Assembly: GCF_008973465.1 (NCBI RefSeq)
Contig: NZ_WBXN01000004.1
Coordinates: 3,016,501-3,080,500 of the forward strand
Reading direction: 5' to 3'
DNA length: 64,000 bases
Source: Streptomyces sp. SS1-1
GTDB taxonomy: Bacteria > Actinomycetota > Actinomycetes > Streptomycetales > Streptomycetaceae
Shown here: piece by piece, positions 56,976-64,000 of the stretch
How positions within the stretch are numbered: position 1 is the first letter of the stretch
How the letters are laid out: the number at the start of each line of letters is the position of its first letter
Program-made: the position numbers and the translations under genes
The notes under the pieces: model-generated
Seen by the model: the letters and a program-made list of their open reading frames with translations, nothing else
Told to the model about the DNA's origin: nothing
Databases searched by the model: none

Positions 56976-59207
56976 TCACACGAGGGCGGCCGCGCGGTCC
57001 GCGTCCGGGTCGGTGTCCTTGCCGTCCCCGGGGGTGCGCAGGCCCTCGCCCTCCACGTCCACGTCGGGCAGGGCACGGTCCAGCCACTTGGGCAGCCACC
57101 AGGCCCGCTTGCCGAGCAGGGCGAGGACCGCCGGGACGATGGCCATGCGGACGACGAAGGCGTCGAAGAACACCGCGATCGCCAGGCCGAAGCCGATCAT
57201 CTTGACCATGGACTCGCTGGAGCCGATGAAGCCGGCGAAGACCGCCATCATGATCACCGCGGCGGCGGTGACGACCCGGGCGCCGTGCCGGAAGCCGGTG
57301 ACGATGGCCTGTCCCGGCTTCTCGCCGTGGACGTACGCCTCGCGCATCCGGGTCACGAGGAAGACCTCGTAGTCCATGGCGAGACCGAAGACCACCCCGA
57401 CCATGAAGATCGGCATCATCGACATGACCGGTCCGGTCTCCTCGACGCCGAGCAGGCTCCCGAACCAGCCCCACTGGAAGACGGCGACGACCGCGCCGAG
57501 GGCCGCGAGGACGCTCAGCAGGAAGCCGAGGGCCGCCTTGAGCGGGACGAGGACCGAGCGGAACACCACGATCAGCAGCAGGAAGGCCAGGCCGACGACC
57601 AGCGCGAGATACGGCAGCAGGGCGTCGTTCAGCTTCTGCGAGACGTCGATGTTCATCGCGGTGGAGCCGGTGACCAGCACGGTGGCGTCGCTGTCGGCCT
57701 GGATGCGGGCGCCCTCGTCCCGGATGGAGTGCACCAGGTCCTCGGTGGTGACCGACGACGGCTTGGCGTTCGGGATGACGGTGATGGTGGCGGTGTCACC
57801 GGCCTTGTTGGGCGCGGCCGGCGTCACGGTGGCCACGTGGTCCAGCCGCTCGATGGTGCTGCCGACGTCGCCGAAGACGGCCTTCGGGTCGTCGGTGCCG
57901 CGGGCGTCGACGACGACCATCAGCGGTCCGTTGAAGCCCGGCCCGAAGCCGTCGGAGAGCAGGTCGTAGGCGCGGCGCTGGGTGGTGGACACCGGCTGCG
58001 AGCCGTCGTCGCCGAGCCCGAGTTCCAGGGAGGTCGCGGGGACGGCGGCCGCGCCGAGTCCGAGGACGCCGAGCAGCAGCACGGCGACGGGGCGGCGGAC
58101 GACGAAGCTGGCCCAGCGGGTGCCCATGTTGGGCTTCGCGGTGCCGGACGCGGCCTTGCGCTCGGCACGCCGGCCGCCCATCCAGCGGCTCTTGGCGCCG
58201 GCGGGGCGGACCCTGCGGCCGGCGTAGCCGAGCAGCGCGGGGATCATCGTCAGGGCGATGAGGACGGCGATCACGACGGTGCCGGCGGCGGCGATGCCCA
58301 TCTTGCTGAGCATGGGGATGTTGACGACCGACAGGCCGACGAGGGCGATGACGACGGTCAGTCCGGCGAAGACCACGGCGGAGCCGGCGGTGCCGACGGC
58401 CCGTCCGGCCGCCTCCTCGCGGTCGCGTCCCTCGGCGAGCTCGGCCCGGTAGCGGGAGACGATGAACAGGGCGTAGTCGATGCCGACGGCGAGGCCGATC
58501 ATCGTCGCGAGGATCGAGGTGGTGGAGCCGAGTTCCAGCGCGGAGGCCAGGGCGCCGATCGTGGAGACGCCGATGCCGACGCCGATCAGCGCGGTGAGCA
58601 GCGGGAGTCCGGCCGCGACGAGCGAGCCGAAGGTGATGACGAGGACGACGGCGGCGATCGCGATGCCGATGACCTCGGTCGCCCCGGTCTCGGGAGCCGT
58701 CTGGAGGGCGTCGCCGCCGATCTCGACGGTCAGTCCCGTGTCACGGGCGTCCTGCGCGGCGTCCTCCAGTGCCTCGCGCGAGGTGTCCGCCAGCTCCATG
58801 CCGGAGACCTTGTACTTCACCGACGCGTAGGCGATCGTGCCGTCCTCGCTGACGGCGTTCGCGGTGTACGGGTCGGCGACGGAGGCCACCTCGGAGCCGT
58901 CGGACAGCTCCCGGACGGTGTCCTTCACGGCCGTCCTGTTCCCGGCGTCGGTCATCTTCTGGCCGTCGGGGGCCTTGAAGACGACCCGGGCGGTGGCGCC
59001 GTCGGCGCTCATCCCGGGGAAACGTTCATCCAGCAGGTCGAAGGCCTTCTGGGCCTCGGTGCCGGGGATGGAGAAGGACGTGCTGCCCGCGCTCGGGGCG
59101 GTGGCCGCGCCGACCCCCGCGAGGGCGAGCAGCGCGACCCAGATGAGGGCGACGAAGTGGCGTCGCCTGAAGGCGAGCCGGCCGAGTTTGTACAGGAACG
59201 TGGCCAC
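56976..59207 (-). CDS. MMPL-family RND-type exporter
   Basis: A 743-residue membrane protein with 12 spans and two large extracytoplasmic loops, matching MMPL/ActII-3 transporters. The first loop has FSIPGTEAQKAFDLLDERFPG. Conserved membrane motifs are IGLAVGIDYALFIVSRYR and VGVVFGLAMDYEVFLVTRMRE, with the paired Asp-Tyr residues that carry protons. The start is GTG after GGAGA. A TetR gene lies directly upstream, in the same direction, so this is a regulated lipid or drug exporter. Confidence 0.92.
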   Translation of the reverse strand: MATFLYKLGRLAFRRRHFVALIWVALLALAGVGAATAPSAGSTSFSIPGTEAQKAFDLLDERFPGMSADGATARVVFKAPDGQKMTDAGNRTAVKDTVRELSDGSEVASVADPYTANAVSEDGTIAYASVKYKVSGMELADTSREALEDAAQDARDTGLTVEIGGDALQTAPETGATEVIGIAIAAVVLVITFGSLVAAGLPLLTALIGVGIGVSTIGALASALELGSTTSILATMIGLAVGIDYALFIVSRYRAELAEGRDREEAAGRAVGTAGSAVVFAGLTVVIALVGLSVVNIPMLSKMGIAAAGTVVIAVLIALTMIPALLGYAGRRVRPAGAKSRWMGGRRAERKAASGTAKPNMGTRWASFVVRRPVAVLLLGVLGLGAAAVPATSLELGLGDDGSQPVSTTQRRAYDLLSDGFGPGFNGPLMVVVDARGTDDPKAVFGDVGSTIERLDHVATVTPAAPNKAGDTATITVIPNAKPSSVTTEDLVHSIRDEGARIQADSDATVLVTGSTAMNIDVSQKLNDALLPYLALVVGLAFLLLIVVFRSVLVPLKAALGFLLSVLAALGAVVAVFQWGWFGSLLGVEETGPVMSMMPIFMVGVVFGLAMDYEVFLVTRMREAYVHGEKPGQAIVTGFRHGARVVTAAAVIMMAVFAGFIGSSESMVKMIGFGLAIAVFFDAFVVRMAIVPAVLALLGKRAWWLPKWLDRALPDVDVEGEGLRTPGDGKDTDPDADRAAALV

Positions 59208-59309
59208 GAGGGCGTCTCCCGGTCAGGTCGTGGGTTGGTTCTGGGCAGGGGTGATCAGCCCGACGACGTGAGCGGTTACGTCAGGAAGGGGCTTGCGTGA
59301 GGGGACCCG

Positions 59310-59909
59310 TCAGCCGACGGGGACGCCGAGGGCGGGGAGGACGACGGCGTCGATGTAGGAGGTGAGGAAGGCCTTCGTCGGCGGCATGTCGTCGATCAGC
59401 GTGCGCGTGGCGAACGCGCCGATGAGCATGTGCACGACGTAGTCGAGCGCGGGGCTGTCGGCGCGGACCTCGCCGCGGTCGACGGCCCGTTGCACGATCC
59501 GCCGGAACTCCGCCATCTCGGGTTCGATGAGGAGTTCCTTGAACGCCTGCAGGAGGTCGGGGTTGTTGTGCACCGCCATGAACAGACCGCGCATCAGCGC
59601 GGCGTTCTGCTGCATGGTGCAGTCGTCCTCCTGGGACGTGAGGGTGTGGAGGTCGCCCCGCAGGGACCCGGTGTCGATGTCGGAGACGTTGCCCGGCTTG
59701 GTGTGCCGGATCGCCTTGACCACCAGCTCCGGCTTGCCGCCCCACTGGCGGTAGAGCGTCGCCTTGCTGGACCGGGTGCGGGCCGCCACGGCGTCCATGG
59801 TGAGGGCGTCGTAGCCGACCTCCCGGAGCAGGTCGAGCACGGCCGCGTACAGCTCGGCCTCGCGCTCGGGGGTGATGCGTGAACGCCGTGTCGTGGACAC
59901 CTCGGTCAT
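59310..59909 (-). CDS. TetR-family regulator of the MMPL exporter
   Basis: A 199-residue repressor. The HTH is about residues 15-60 (LREVGYDALTMDAVAARTRSSKATLYRQW), and the C-terminal domain is of the TetR_C type. The ATG at 59909 lies after a GGAGGAGGAGGG run. It is transcribed with the MMPL gene 102 bases downstream, and two related palindromes lie upstream, consistent with autoregulation. Confidence 0.9.
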   Translation of the reverse strand: MTEVSTTRRSRITPEREAELYAAVLDLLREVGYDALTMDAVAARTRSSKATLYRQWGGKPELVVKAIRHTKPGNVSDIDTGSLRGDLHTLTSQEDDCTMQQNAALMRGLFMAVHNNPDLLQAFKELLIEPEMAEFRRIVQRAVDRGEVRADSPALDYVVHMLIGAFATRTLIDDMPPTKAFLTSYIDAVVLPALGVPVG

Positions 59910-59931
59910 CGCTGCCACCCTCCTCCTCCGA

Positions 59932-59994
59932 ACGATACGGTTTCGTACACCTGAGACGATAGCGCACCCCCCTAACGAAACGAAACGGTTTCGT
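59932..59994 (-). promoter_or_regulatory. Pair of TetR operators upstream of the tetR-mmpl operon
   Basis: ACGATACGGTTTCGT (59932-59946; one mismatch in the palindrome) and ACGAAACGGTTTCGT (59980-59994; ACGAAAC-G-GTTTCGT, perfect arms) lie 48 bases apart. Between them is a TATCGT -10-like hexamer on the minus strand (about 59957-59962). They are likely sites for the TetR protein encoded next. Confidence 0.6.
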
Positions 59995-60116
59995 ACGTGG
60001 CCTGGGTCACGGACGGCGATTCCCGGCCACCCGGGCCCGGCGCCCCTCCGAACGGGCGACCAACGGGCGGTACGACACGAGTTGCCCCCATAAGCCCCCG
60101 GGCGAAGCATGGGGAG

Positions 60117-60420
60117 GTGAGCTACCTGCGCCTACCGCACCTGAGCGGCGACCTGCTGTGCTTCGTGGCCGAGGACGACCTGTGGCTGGCCCCCCTCGAC
60201 GCCCCGGGCCGGGCCTGGCGGCTCACCGTGGACCGCGCCAAGACCGGCCACCCCCGCTTCTCCCCCGACGGCCGGCACATCGCGTACACGAGCTGGCGCA
60301 CCCTCGTCCCCGAGATCCACCTCGTGCCCGTCGACGGCGGTGCCACCACCCAGCTCACCCACTGGGGCTCCAGCGACACCCAGGTGTGCGGCTGGGACCC
60401 CGACGGGAGGATCCTCGCCG
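60117..60420 (+). pseudogene. Tricorn protease, 5' fragment
   Basis: The GTG at 60117, after GGGGAG, starts SYLRLPHLSGDLLCFVAEDD, followed by DLWLAPLDAPGRAWRLTVDR, HPRFSPDGRHIAYTS and CGWDPDG. This is the beginning of the six-bladed propeller of actinobacterial tricorn protease, a cytoplasmic peptidase of about 1,050-1,100 residues. Only about 100 residues are present. At 60389-60435 the sequence folds back and continues as the antisense of a penicillin-acylase gene. The frame stays open to 62144, but that part has no tricorn similarity. Confidence 0.8.
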
Positions 60421-62060
60421 TCGGGGTCCCAGCCGGGCGCCGGGACCGAGCCGTCGTAGCCCTTCGCGCGCGTGGGGATCTTGCCGGGCAGCGTGTAGCC
60501 GATGTTGTCCTCGCGGTCCGCGTAGATCAGGTTCTGCGAGGGGACGTCGAACAGGGCGGCCGCGGAGCGGAAGTCCTTCCAGTTCCTCGCCTTGTCCATG
60601 GCGAAGACGGCGTCCATGGTGGTGCCCGCGTCCAGCGCGGTCCAGCGCAGCGAGATGCCGTAGCCGTCGCCCCGGTCGGGGGCCGCGGTGTCCACGGTGG
60701 CCTTCTTGCCGACCTTGACGAGCTCGGAGCTGCGGTCGGAGAGCAGCGGGCCGTTCTTCGTCGCGCGGACGACGATCTTCTTCGGTTCGCCGCCGGCGAC
60801 CTTGATGGTCTCCTGGCGGGTGGTGAAGGGCACCGTCTTGCCGCCGTACAGGTAGCCGTCGCCGGACAGCTTCTCCAGGTACAGGTCGGTGACGTCGACG
60901 CCGGAGTTGGTCATGCCCCAGGCGATGTCCTGGTTGTGGCCGATGACGACGCCCGGCATGCCCGCGAAGGTGTAGCCGGCCACGTCGTACTGGCAGGAGG
61001 CGGAGACCGCGCGGCAGTGCAGGCCCATCTGGTACCAGACGGACGGCAGCGAGGCCGACAGGTGCGGGTCGTTCGCCAGCAGCGGCTTGCCGGTGATGGT
61101 GTGCTTGCCGCCGACCACCCAGGAGTTGGAACCGATGCCGTTGCCGTTCACGCCGACGGCGGTGGGCAGCTTGTCCAGGACGTCCTGGAGGCCGGCCAGC
61201 TGGCTCTGCAGGCCGGTGGTGCCGGACGTCCCGGCCGTACCGCCCGCGCCGGTGGCGCCGCCCGTGGCGTCCTCCGGACCGTACGTCTTGGTGATCGCGT
61301 CGTAGCCGCCGGTCCGCACGATCGGCTTGTTCCGGCTGTACGGGTACTGCGGGTACAGCTCGGCGATCTGCTGGGGGCCGAGGCGGCTGGTCATCAGGGC
61401 GCGGTCGATCTCGTCCTGCATGTTGCCGCGCAGGTCCCAGGCCATCGCCTTCAGCCAGGCGATCGAGTCGACCGGCGTCCACTGCTCGGGCGCGTAGTCG
61501 TTGGTGAAGCCGAGGGCCGCGTACTCCAGGGAGATCTCCGCGCCGTCCTTGCCCGCCAGGTAGGCGTTGACACCCTTGGCGTACGCCTGGAGGTACTTCT
61601 TCGTGGCGGCCGACAGCTTGGTGTCGTACTCCTGCTTGGCGATCCGGTCCCAGCCCAGGGTGCGCAGGAACTCGTCGTTGTCGACCTGCCCCTTGCCGAA
61701 CATCTCCGACAGGCGCCCGGAGGTCATGTGCCGGCGGACGTCCATCTCCCAGAACCGGTCCTGCGCCTGCACGAAGCCCTGCGCCATGAACAGGTCCTCG
61801 TCGGAGGAGGCGTAGATCTGCGGGACGCCGTAGCCGTCCCGCTTGACGTCGACCGGCCCGGACAGGCCGTCGAGCGTGATCGAGCCCTTCGTCTGCGGGA
61901 ACGACGCGCGGACGGTGCTGATGGACCAGTACGCACCGCCGGTGACACCCGCGATGACGGCCAGCACCAGGACCAGGACGAGCAGACGCGCTCTGCGCCC
62001 CTTCTTCCTGCCGGACTTGCCGGGCTGCTGACCCGTGGAGGCGGTGGTGTTCGGGGGCAT
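60132..62060 (-). CDS. Penicillin acylase family protein, truncated and fused to antisense tricorn sequence
   Basis: From the ATG at 62060, about 546 residues match Ntn-hydrolase penicillin acylases: one N-terminal span (LLVLVLVLAVIAGVTGGAYW), the alpha chain with DRFWEMDVRRHM, and the maturation site GIGSNSWVVGG, whose Ser becomes the N-terminal nucleophile of the beta chain. The family is about 900 residues. Here the match stops at PAPGWDP near 60420, and the last 96 codons are the antisense of the tricorn fragment. About 350 C-terminal residues of the beta chain are missing, so it is probably inactive unless the junction is an assembly error. Confidence 0.75.
   Translation of the reverse strand: MPPNTTASTGQQPGKSGRKKGRRARLLVLVLVLAVIAGVTGGAYWSISTVRASFPQTKGSITLDGLSGPVDVKRDGYGVPQIYASSDEDLFMAQGFVQAQDRFWEMDVRRHMTSGRLSEMFGKGQVDNDEFLRTLGWDRIAKQEYDTKLSAATKKYLQAYAKGVNAYLAGKDGAEISLEYAALGFTNDYAPEQWTPVDSIAWLKAMAWDLRGNMQDEIDRALMTSRLGPQQIAELYPQYPYSRNKPIVRTGGYDAITKTYGPEDATGGATGAGGTAGTSGTTGLQSQLAGLQDVLDKLPTAVGVNGNGIGSNSWVVGGKHTITGKPLLANDPHLSASLPSVWYQMGLHCRAVSASCQYDVAGYTFAGMPGVVIGHNQDIAWGMTNSGVDVTDLYLEKLSGDGYLYGGKTVPFTTRQETIKVAGGEPKKIVVRATKNGPLLSDRSSELVKVGKKATVDTAAPDRGDGYGISLRWTALDAGTTMDAVFAMDKARNWKDFRSAAALFDVPSQNLIYADREDNIGYTLPGKIPTRAKGYDGSVPAPGWDPDGEDPPVGVPAAHLGVAGAPVGELGGGTAVDGHEVDLGDEGAPARVRDVPAVGGEAGVAGLGAVHGEPPGPARGVEGGQPQVVLGHEAQQVAAQVR
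60389..60435. repeat. Near-perfect palindrome at a gene-to-gene junction
   Basis: CGGCTGGGACCCCGACGG (60389-60406) is the exact reverse complement of CCGTCGGGGTCCCAGCCG (60418-60435); the 11 bases between include the palindrome GAGGATCCTC. Each arm encodes GWDPDG in its own gene (tricorn on plus, penicillin acylase on minus). Confidence 0.9.
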
Positions 62061-62294
62061 CGCTGTCCTTGCTGTCCTAACGCGAGCGGCAGACGGTCCT
62101 GGAGTGCTGGAGCAACCATAGGCGCAGGGCCCGGTCGGACTTGACGCGGAGTGGGCAACCCGAGCGGACGGACGTTCGATCATGCCCCCATGAGCGTCAA
62201 GAAATCGTCAAGAGTTAGGTAAGGTAATGAAGTAGTTGGGTGCGGAGCACCGCCACTTCGTGTCCTATGTTCATGAGCCCCCGCGCGCGTACAC

Positions 62295-63818
62295 GTGGGC
62301 CAGGGAAGGGAACGGCCGCTGACTGTCCACGACCTCAACCAGCTTCTGCTCGTCTGCTCGCTCGTGCTGCTCAGCGCCGTCGCGGCGGTCCGCATCTCCT
62401 CGCGCAGCGGCCTTCCCAGCCTGCTCGTCTACCTGGGCATCGGCGTCCTCATGGGGCAGGACGGCATCGGCATCCGCTTCGACGACGCCGAGCTGACCCA
62501 GGTCATCGGCTACGCCGCCCTGGTCGTGATCCTGGCCGAGGGCGGACTCGGCACGAAGTGGAAAGAGGTCAAGCCCGTCCTGCCGGCCGCGTCCGCGCTC
62601 GCCACGCTGGGCGTCACCATCAGCGTCGGCGTCACCGCGTCGGCCGCCCACTACCTCGTCGGGCTGGACTGGCAGCAGGCGCTGATCATCGGGGCCGTGG
62701 TCTCCTCGACCGACGCCGCCGCCGTGTTCTCCGTGCTGCGCCGCATCCCGCTGCCCTCCCGGATCACCGGCACCCTGGAGGCCGAGTCCGGCTTCAACGA
62801 CGCGCCCGTGGTCATCCTCGTCGTCGCCTTCTCCCACCGCGGCCCCATCGAGCAGTGGTACGTGCTGCTCGGCGAGATAGCGCTGGAACTGGCGATCGGC
62901 GCCGCCATCGGCCTCGCGGTCGGCATGCTCGGCGCCTGGGGCCTGCGTCATGTCGCGCTGCCCGCCTCCGGCCTGTACCCGATCGCCGTCATGGCCATCG
63001 CCGTCACCGCCTACGCGGCCGGCGCCATGGTCCACGGCAGCGGATTCCTCGCCGTCTACCTCGCCTCGATGGTGATGGGCAACGCGCGCCTGCCGCACTG
63101 GCCGGCCACCCGCGGCTTCGCCGAAGGGCTCGGCTGGATCGCCCAGATCGGCATGTTCGTCCTGCTCGGACTGCTGGTCACCCCGCACGAACTGGGCGAC
63201 GACATCGTGCCCGCCCTGATCATCGGCCTCGCGCTGACCATGCTGGCCCGTCCGCTCAGCGTCATCGCCTGCCTGACCCCGTTCCGGGTGGCCTGGCCGG
63301 AGCAGGCCCTGATGTCCTGGGCCGGTCTGCGCGGCGCCGTGCCCATCATCCTCGCGACGATCCCCGTGGTGAGCGGCGTCGAGGGCAGCCATCGCATCTT
63401 CAACATCGTCTTCGTGCTGGTCGTCGTCTACACCCTGATCCAGGGGCCGACCCTGCCCTGGCTCGGCCGCAAGCTGAGGCTCGGGGAAGGCCCGGAGGCA
63501 GCCGACCTCGGCATCGAGTCGGCGCCCCTGGAGCGGCTGGGCGGGCATCTGCTGTCCTTCGTCATCCCCGAGGGCTCGAAGATGCACAACGTCGAGGTCG
63601 CCGAGCTGCGCCTGCCGCCGGGCGCCGCCGTCACCCTCGTCGTCCGCGACGGAAAATCGTTCGTCCCGCAGCCGGCGACCGTGCTGCGGCACGGCGACGA
63701 ACTCCTCGTGGTCGCCACCGACCCGGTGCGCGACGCGGCCGAGCGCCGGCTGCGCGCCGTCAGCGCCGGCGGCAAGCTGGCCGGCTGGCTGGGCACGGAC
63801 GGACTGAGCCGCTCCTGA
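62295..63818 (+). CDS. Cation:proton antiporter (CPA1, K+/H+ type) with TrkA_C domain
   Basis: A 507-residue protein with about 12 membrane spans of the Na/H exchanger fold. GQDGIGIRFDD, VVSSTDAAAVFSVLRR (the Asp of the ion site) and ESGFNDAPVVILV are conserved. The C-terminal 90 residues are a TrkA_C/RCK_C regulatory domain (LPPGAAVTLVVRDGKSFVPQPATVLRHGDELLVVA). This layout is that of NhaP2/CvrA potassium antiporters. The GTG at 62295 has a poor ribosome site; a CTG at 62319 after GGGAAGGGAA is a possible start. Confidence 0.9.
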   Translation: MGQGRERPLTVHDLNQLLLVCSLVLLSAVAAVRISSRSGLPSLLVYLGIGVLMGQDGIGIRFDDAELTQVIGYAALVVILAEGGLGTKWKEVKPVLPAASALATLGVTISVGVTASAAHYLVGLDWQQALIIGAVVSSTDAAAVFSVLRRIPLPSRITGTLEAESGFNDAPVVILVVAFSHRGPIEQWYVLLGEIALELAIGAAIGLAVGMLGAWGLRHVALPASGLYPIAVMAIAVTAYAAGAMVHGSGFLAVYLASMVMGNARLPHWPATRGFAEGLGWIAQIGMFVLLGLLVTPHELGDDIVPALIIGLALTMLARPLSVIACLTPFRVAWPEQALMSWAGLRGAVPIILATIPVVSGVEGSHRIFNIVFVLVVVYTLIQGPTLPWLGRKLRLGEGPEAADLGIESAPLERLGGHLLSFVIPEGSKMHNVEVAELRLPPGAAVTLVVRDGKSFVPQPATVLRHGDELLVVATDPVRDAAERRLRAVSAGGKLAGWLGTDGLSRS

Positions 63819-63902
63819 GTCATGTCCGGCCCCGCTCCGGTGAAGCGCAGGCGGGGGGCCGGGACGTGCTGGCTTTCACAGGGGTGCGGGGTGAACGCCC
63901 TG

Positions 63903-63908
63903 TACAAT
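63903..63908 (+). promoter_or_regulatory. -10 box before the last gene
   Basis: TACAAT at 63903-63908 is a good -10, 4 bases before a GTG at 63913, fitting a leaderless transcript. No clear -35 was found. CTCTGC-CTGAC-GCAGAG (63932-63948) forms a small hairpin just downstream. Confidence 0.45.
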
Positions 63909-63912
63909 GCAG

Positions 63913-64000
63913 GTGACCCAGATCGAACCAACTCTGCCTGACGCAGAGCTGGCGCGACCGTATGGCGGCCGGGACGCCCCTCCTCATCGTGGGCGCCGGT
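63913..64000 (+). CDS. Start of an unidentified gene cut by the window edge
   Basis: From the GTG at 63913 the frame reads VTQIEPTLPDAELARPYGG and stays open to the edge. An alternative ATG at 63962 in another frame reads MAAGTPLLIVGAG, which looks like the start of a Rossmann nucleotide-binding fold. Too little is present to choose between them or to name the product. Confidence 0.35.
   Translation, partial: MTQIEPTLPDAELARPYGGRDAPPHRGRR

Noticed and set aside
55455..59300. A plus-strand open frame of over 1,200 codons opposite the EamA, YbaK and MMPL genes
   Set aside because: It is antisense to three recognised genes, with Gly/Asp/Gln-rich low-complexity translation and no domain.
60117..62144. 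A single 675-residue protein starting as tricorn protease
   Set aside because: Only the first ~100 residues resemble tricorn; the rest is the antisense of the penicillin-acylase gene and has no protein-like signal.

Overview
The window is high-GC actinobacterial chromosome, almost certainly Streptomyces. Codon third positions are nearly all G or C, many genes start with GTG, several look leaderless, and the gene content is Streptomyces-typical: an SsgA-like sporulation protein, paired MecA_N-type penicillin-binding proteins, an Rpf lysozyme-like protein, and the block glmU-prs-rplY-pth followed by ppc. A common Streptomyces intergenic repeat is also present. It is a core-chromosome segment with a few accessory loci. 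No phage, insertion sequence or CRISPR array was seen.

Layout. 1-2.6 kb: the N-terminal 60 codons of a SEFIR/TIR-like protein, then a DUF485 + sodium:solute symporter pair. 2.6-3.7 kb: a DivIVA-like coiled-coil protein and strong terminators. 3.8-8.8 kb: a divergent locus built from polymorphic-toxin and immunity domains (a WHH nuclease fused to SUKH; an Imm35/YrhB-like domain, collagen-like linker, deaminase-like domain and SUKH-4 in one protein; a free YwqJ-type deaminase beside a free SUKH-3 protein). 8.9-11.3 kb: an orphan histidine kinase, a HTH plus possible LAGLIDADG-like protein, and tRNA-Gln(UUG). 11.4-18.8 kb: glmU, prs, rplY, pth, a small membrane protein and ppc. 19-24.5 kb: a fatty-acid desaturase with its TetR regulator, CsbD, a glyoxalase-fold protein, a Tam-like methyltransferase, MarR, a LuxR response regulator and a GNAT acetyltransferase.

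24.5-30 kb is a galactose module: galT-galE-galK run leftward, and an SGLT-type symporter plus a small membrane protein diverge from them. 30-37.5 kb: an atypical LuxR regulator lacking the phospho-Asp, two tandem membrane-anchored PQQ-propeller proteins, an ABC-F ATPase and a Uma2-type nuclease-fold protein. 37.5-43.3 kb: the tatD-rpf-rsmA-ispE block, a zinc-ribbon protein and rsmI. 43.3-49 kb: a protein O-mannosyltransferase, two PBPs and ssgE. 49.2-51.8 kb: a CbiMQO nickel/cobalt ECF transporter. 51.9-59.9 kb: a serine hydrolase, DUF1876, a small membrane protein, a metallophosphoesterase, an EamA permease, YbaK, and an MMPL exporter with its TetR regulator.

At 60.1-62.1 kb the start of a tricorn-protease gene runs head-on into a truncated penicillin-acylase gene. 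The junction is a near-perfect palindrome at 60389-60435, which means either a rearrangement breakpoint or an assembly artefact. The window ends with a cation:proton antiporter and the start of an unidentified gene.

The two most interesting items are the toxin/immunity locus at 3.8-8.8 kb, where toxin-type and immunity-type domains are fused without secretion signals, and the fold-back junction at 60.4 kb.
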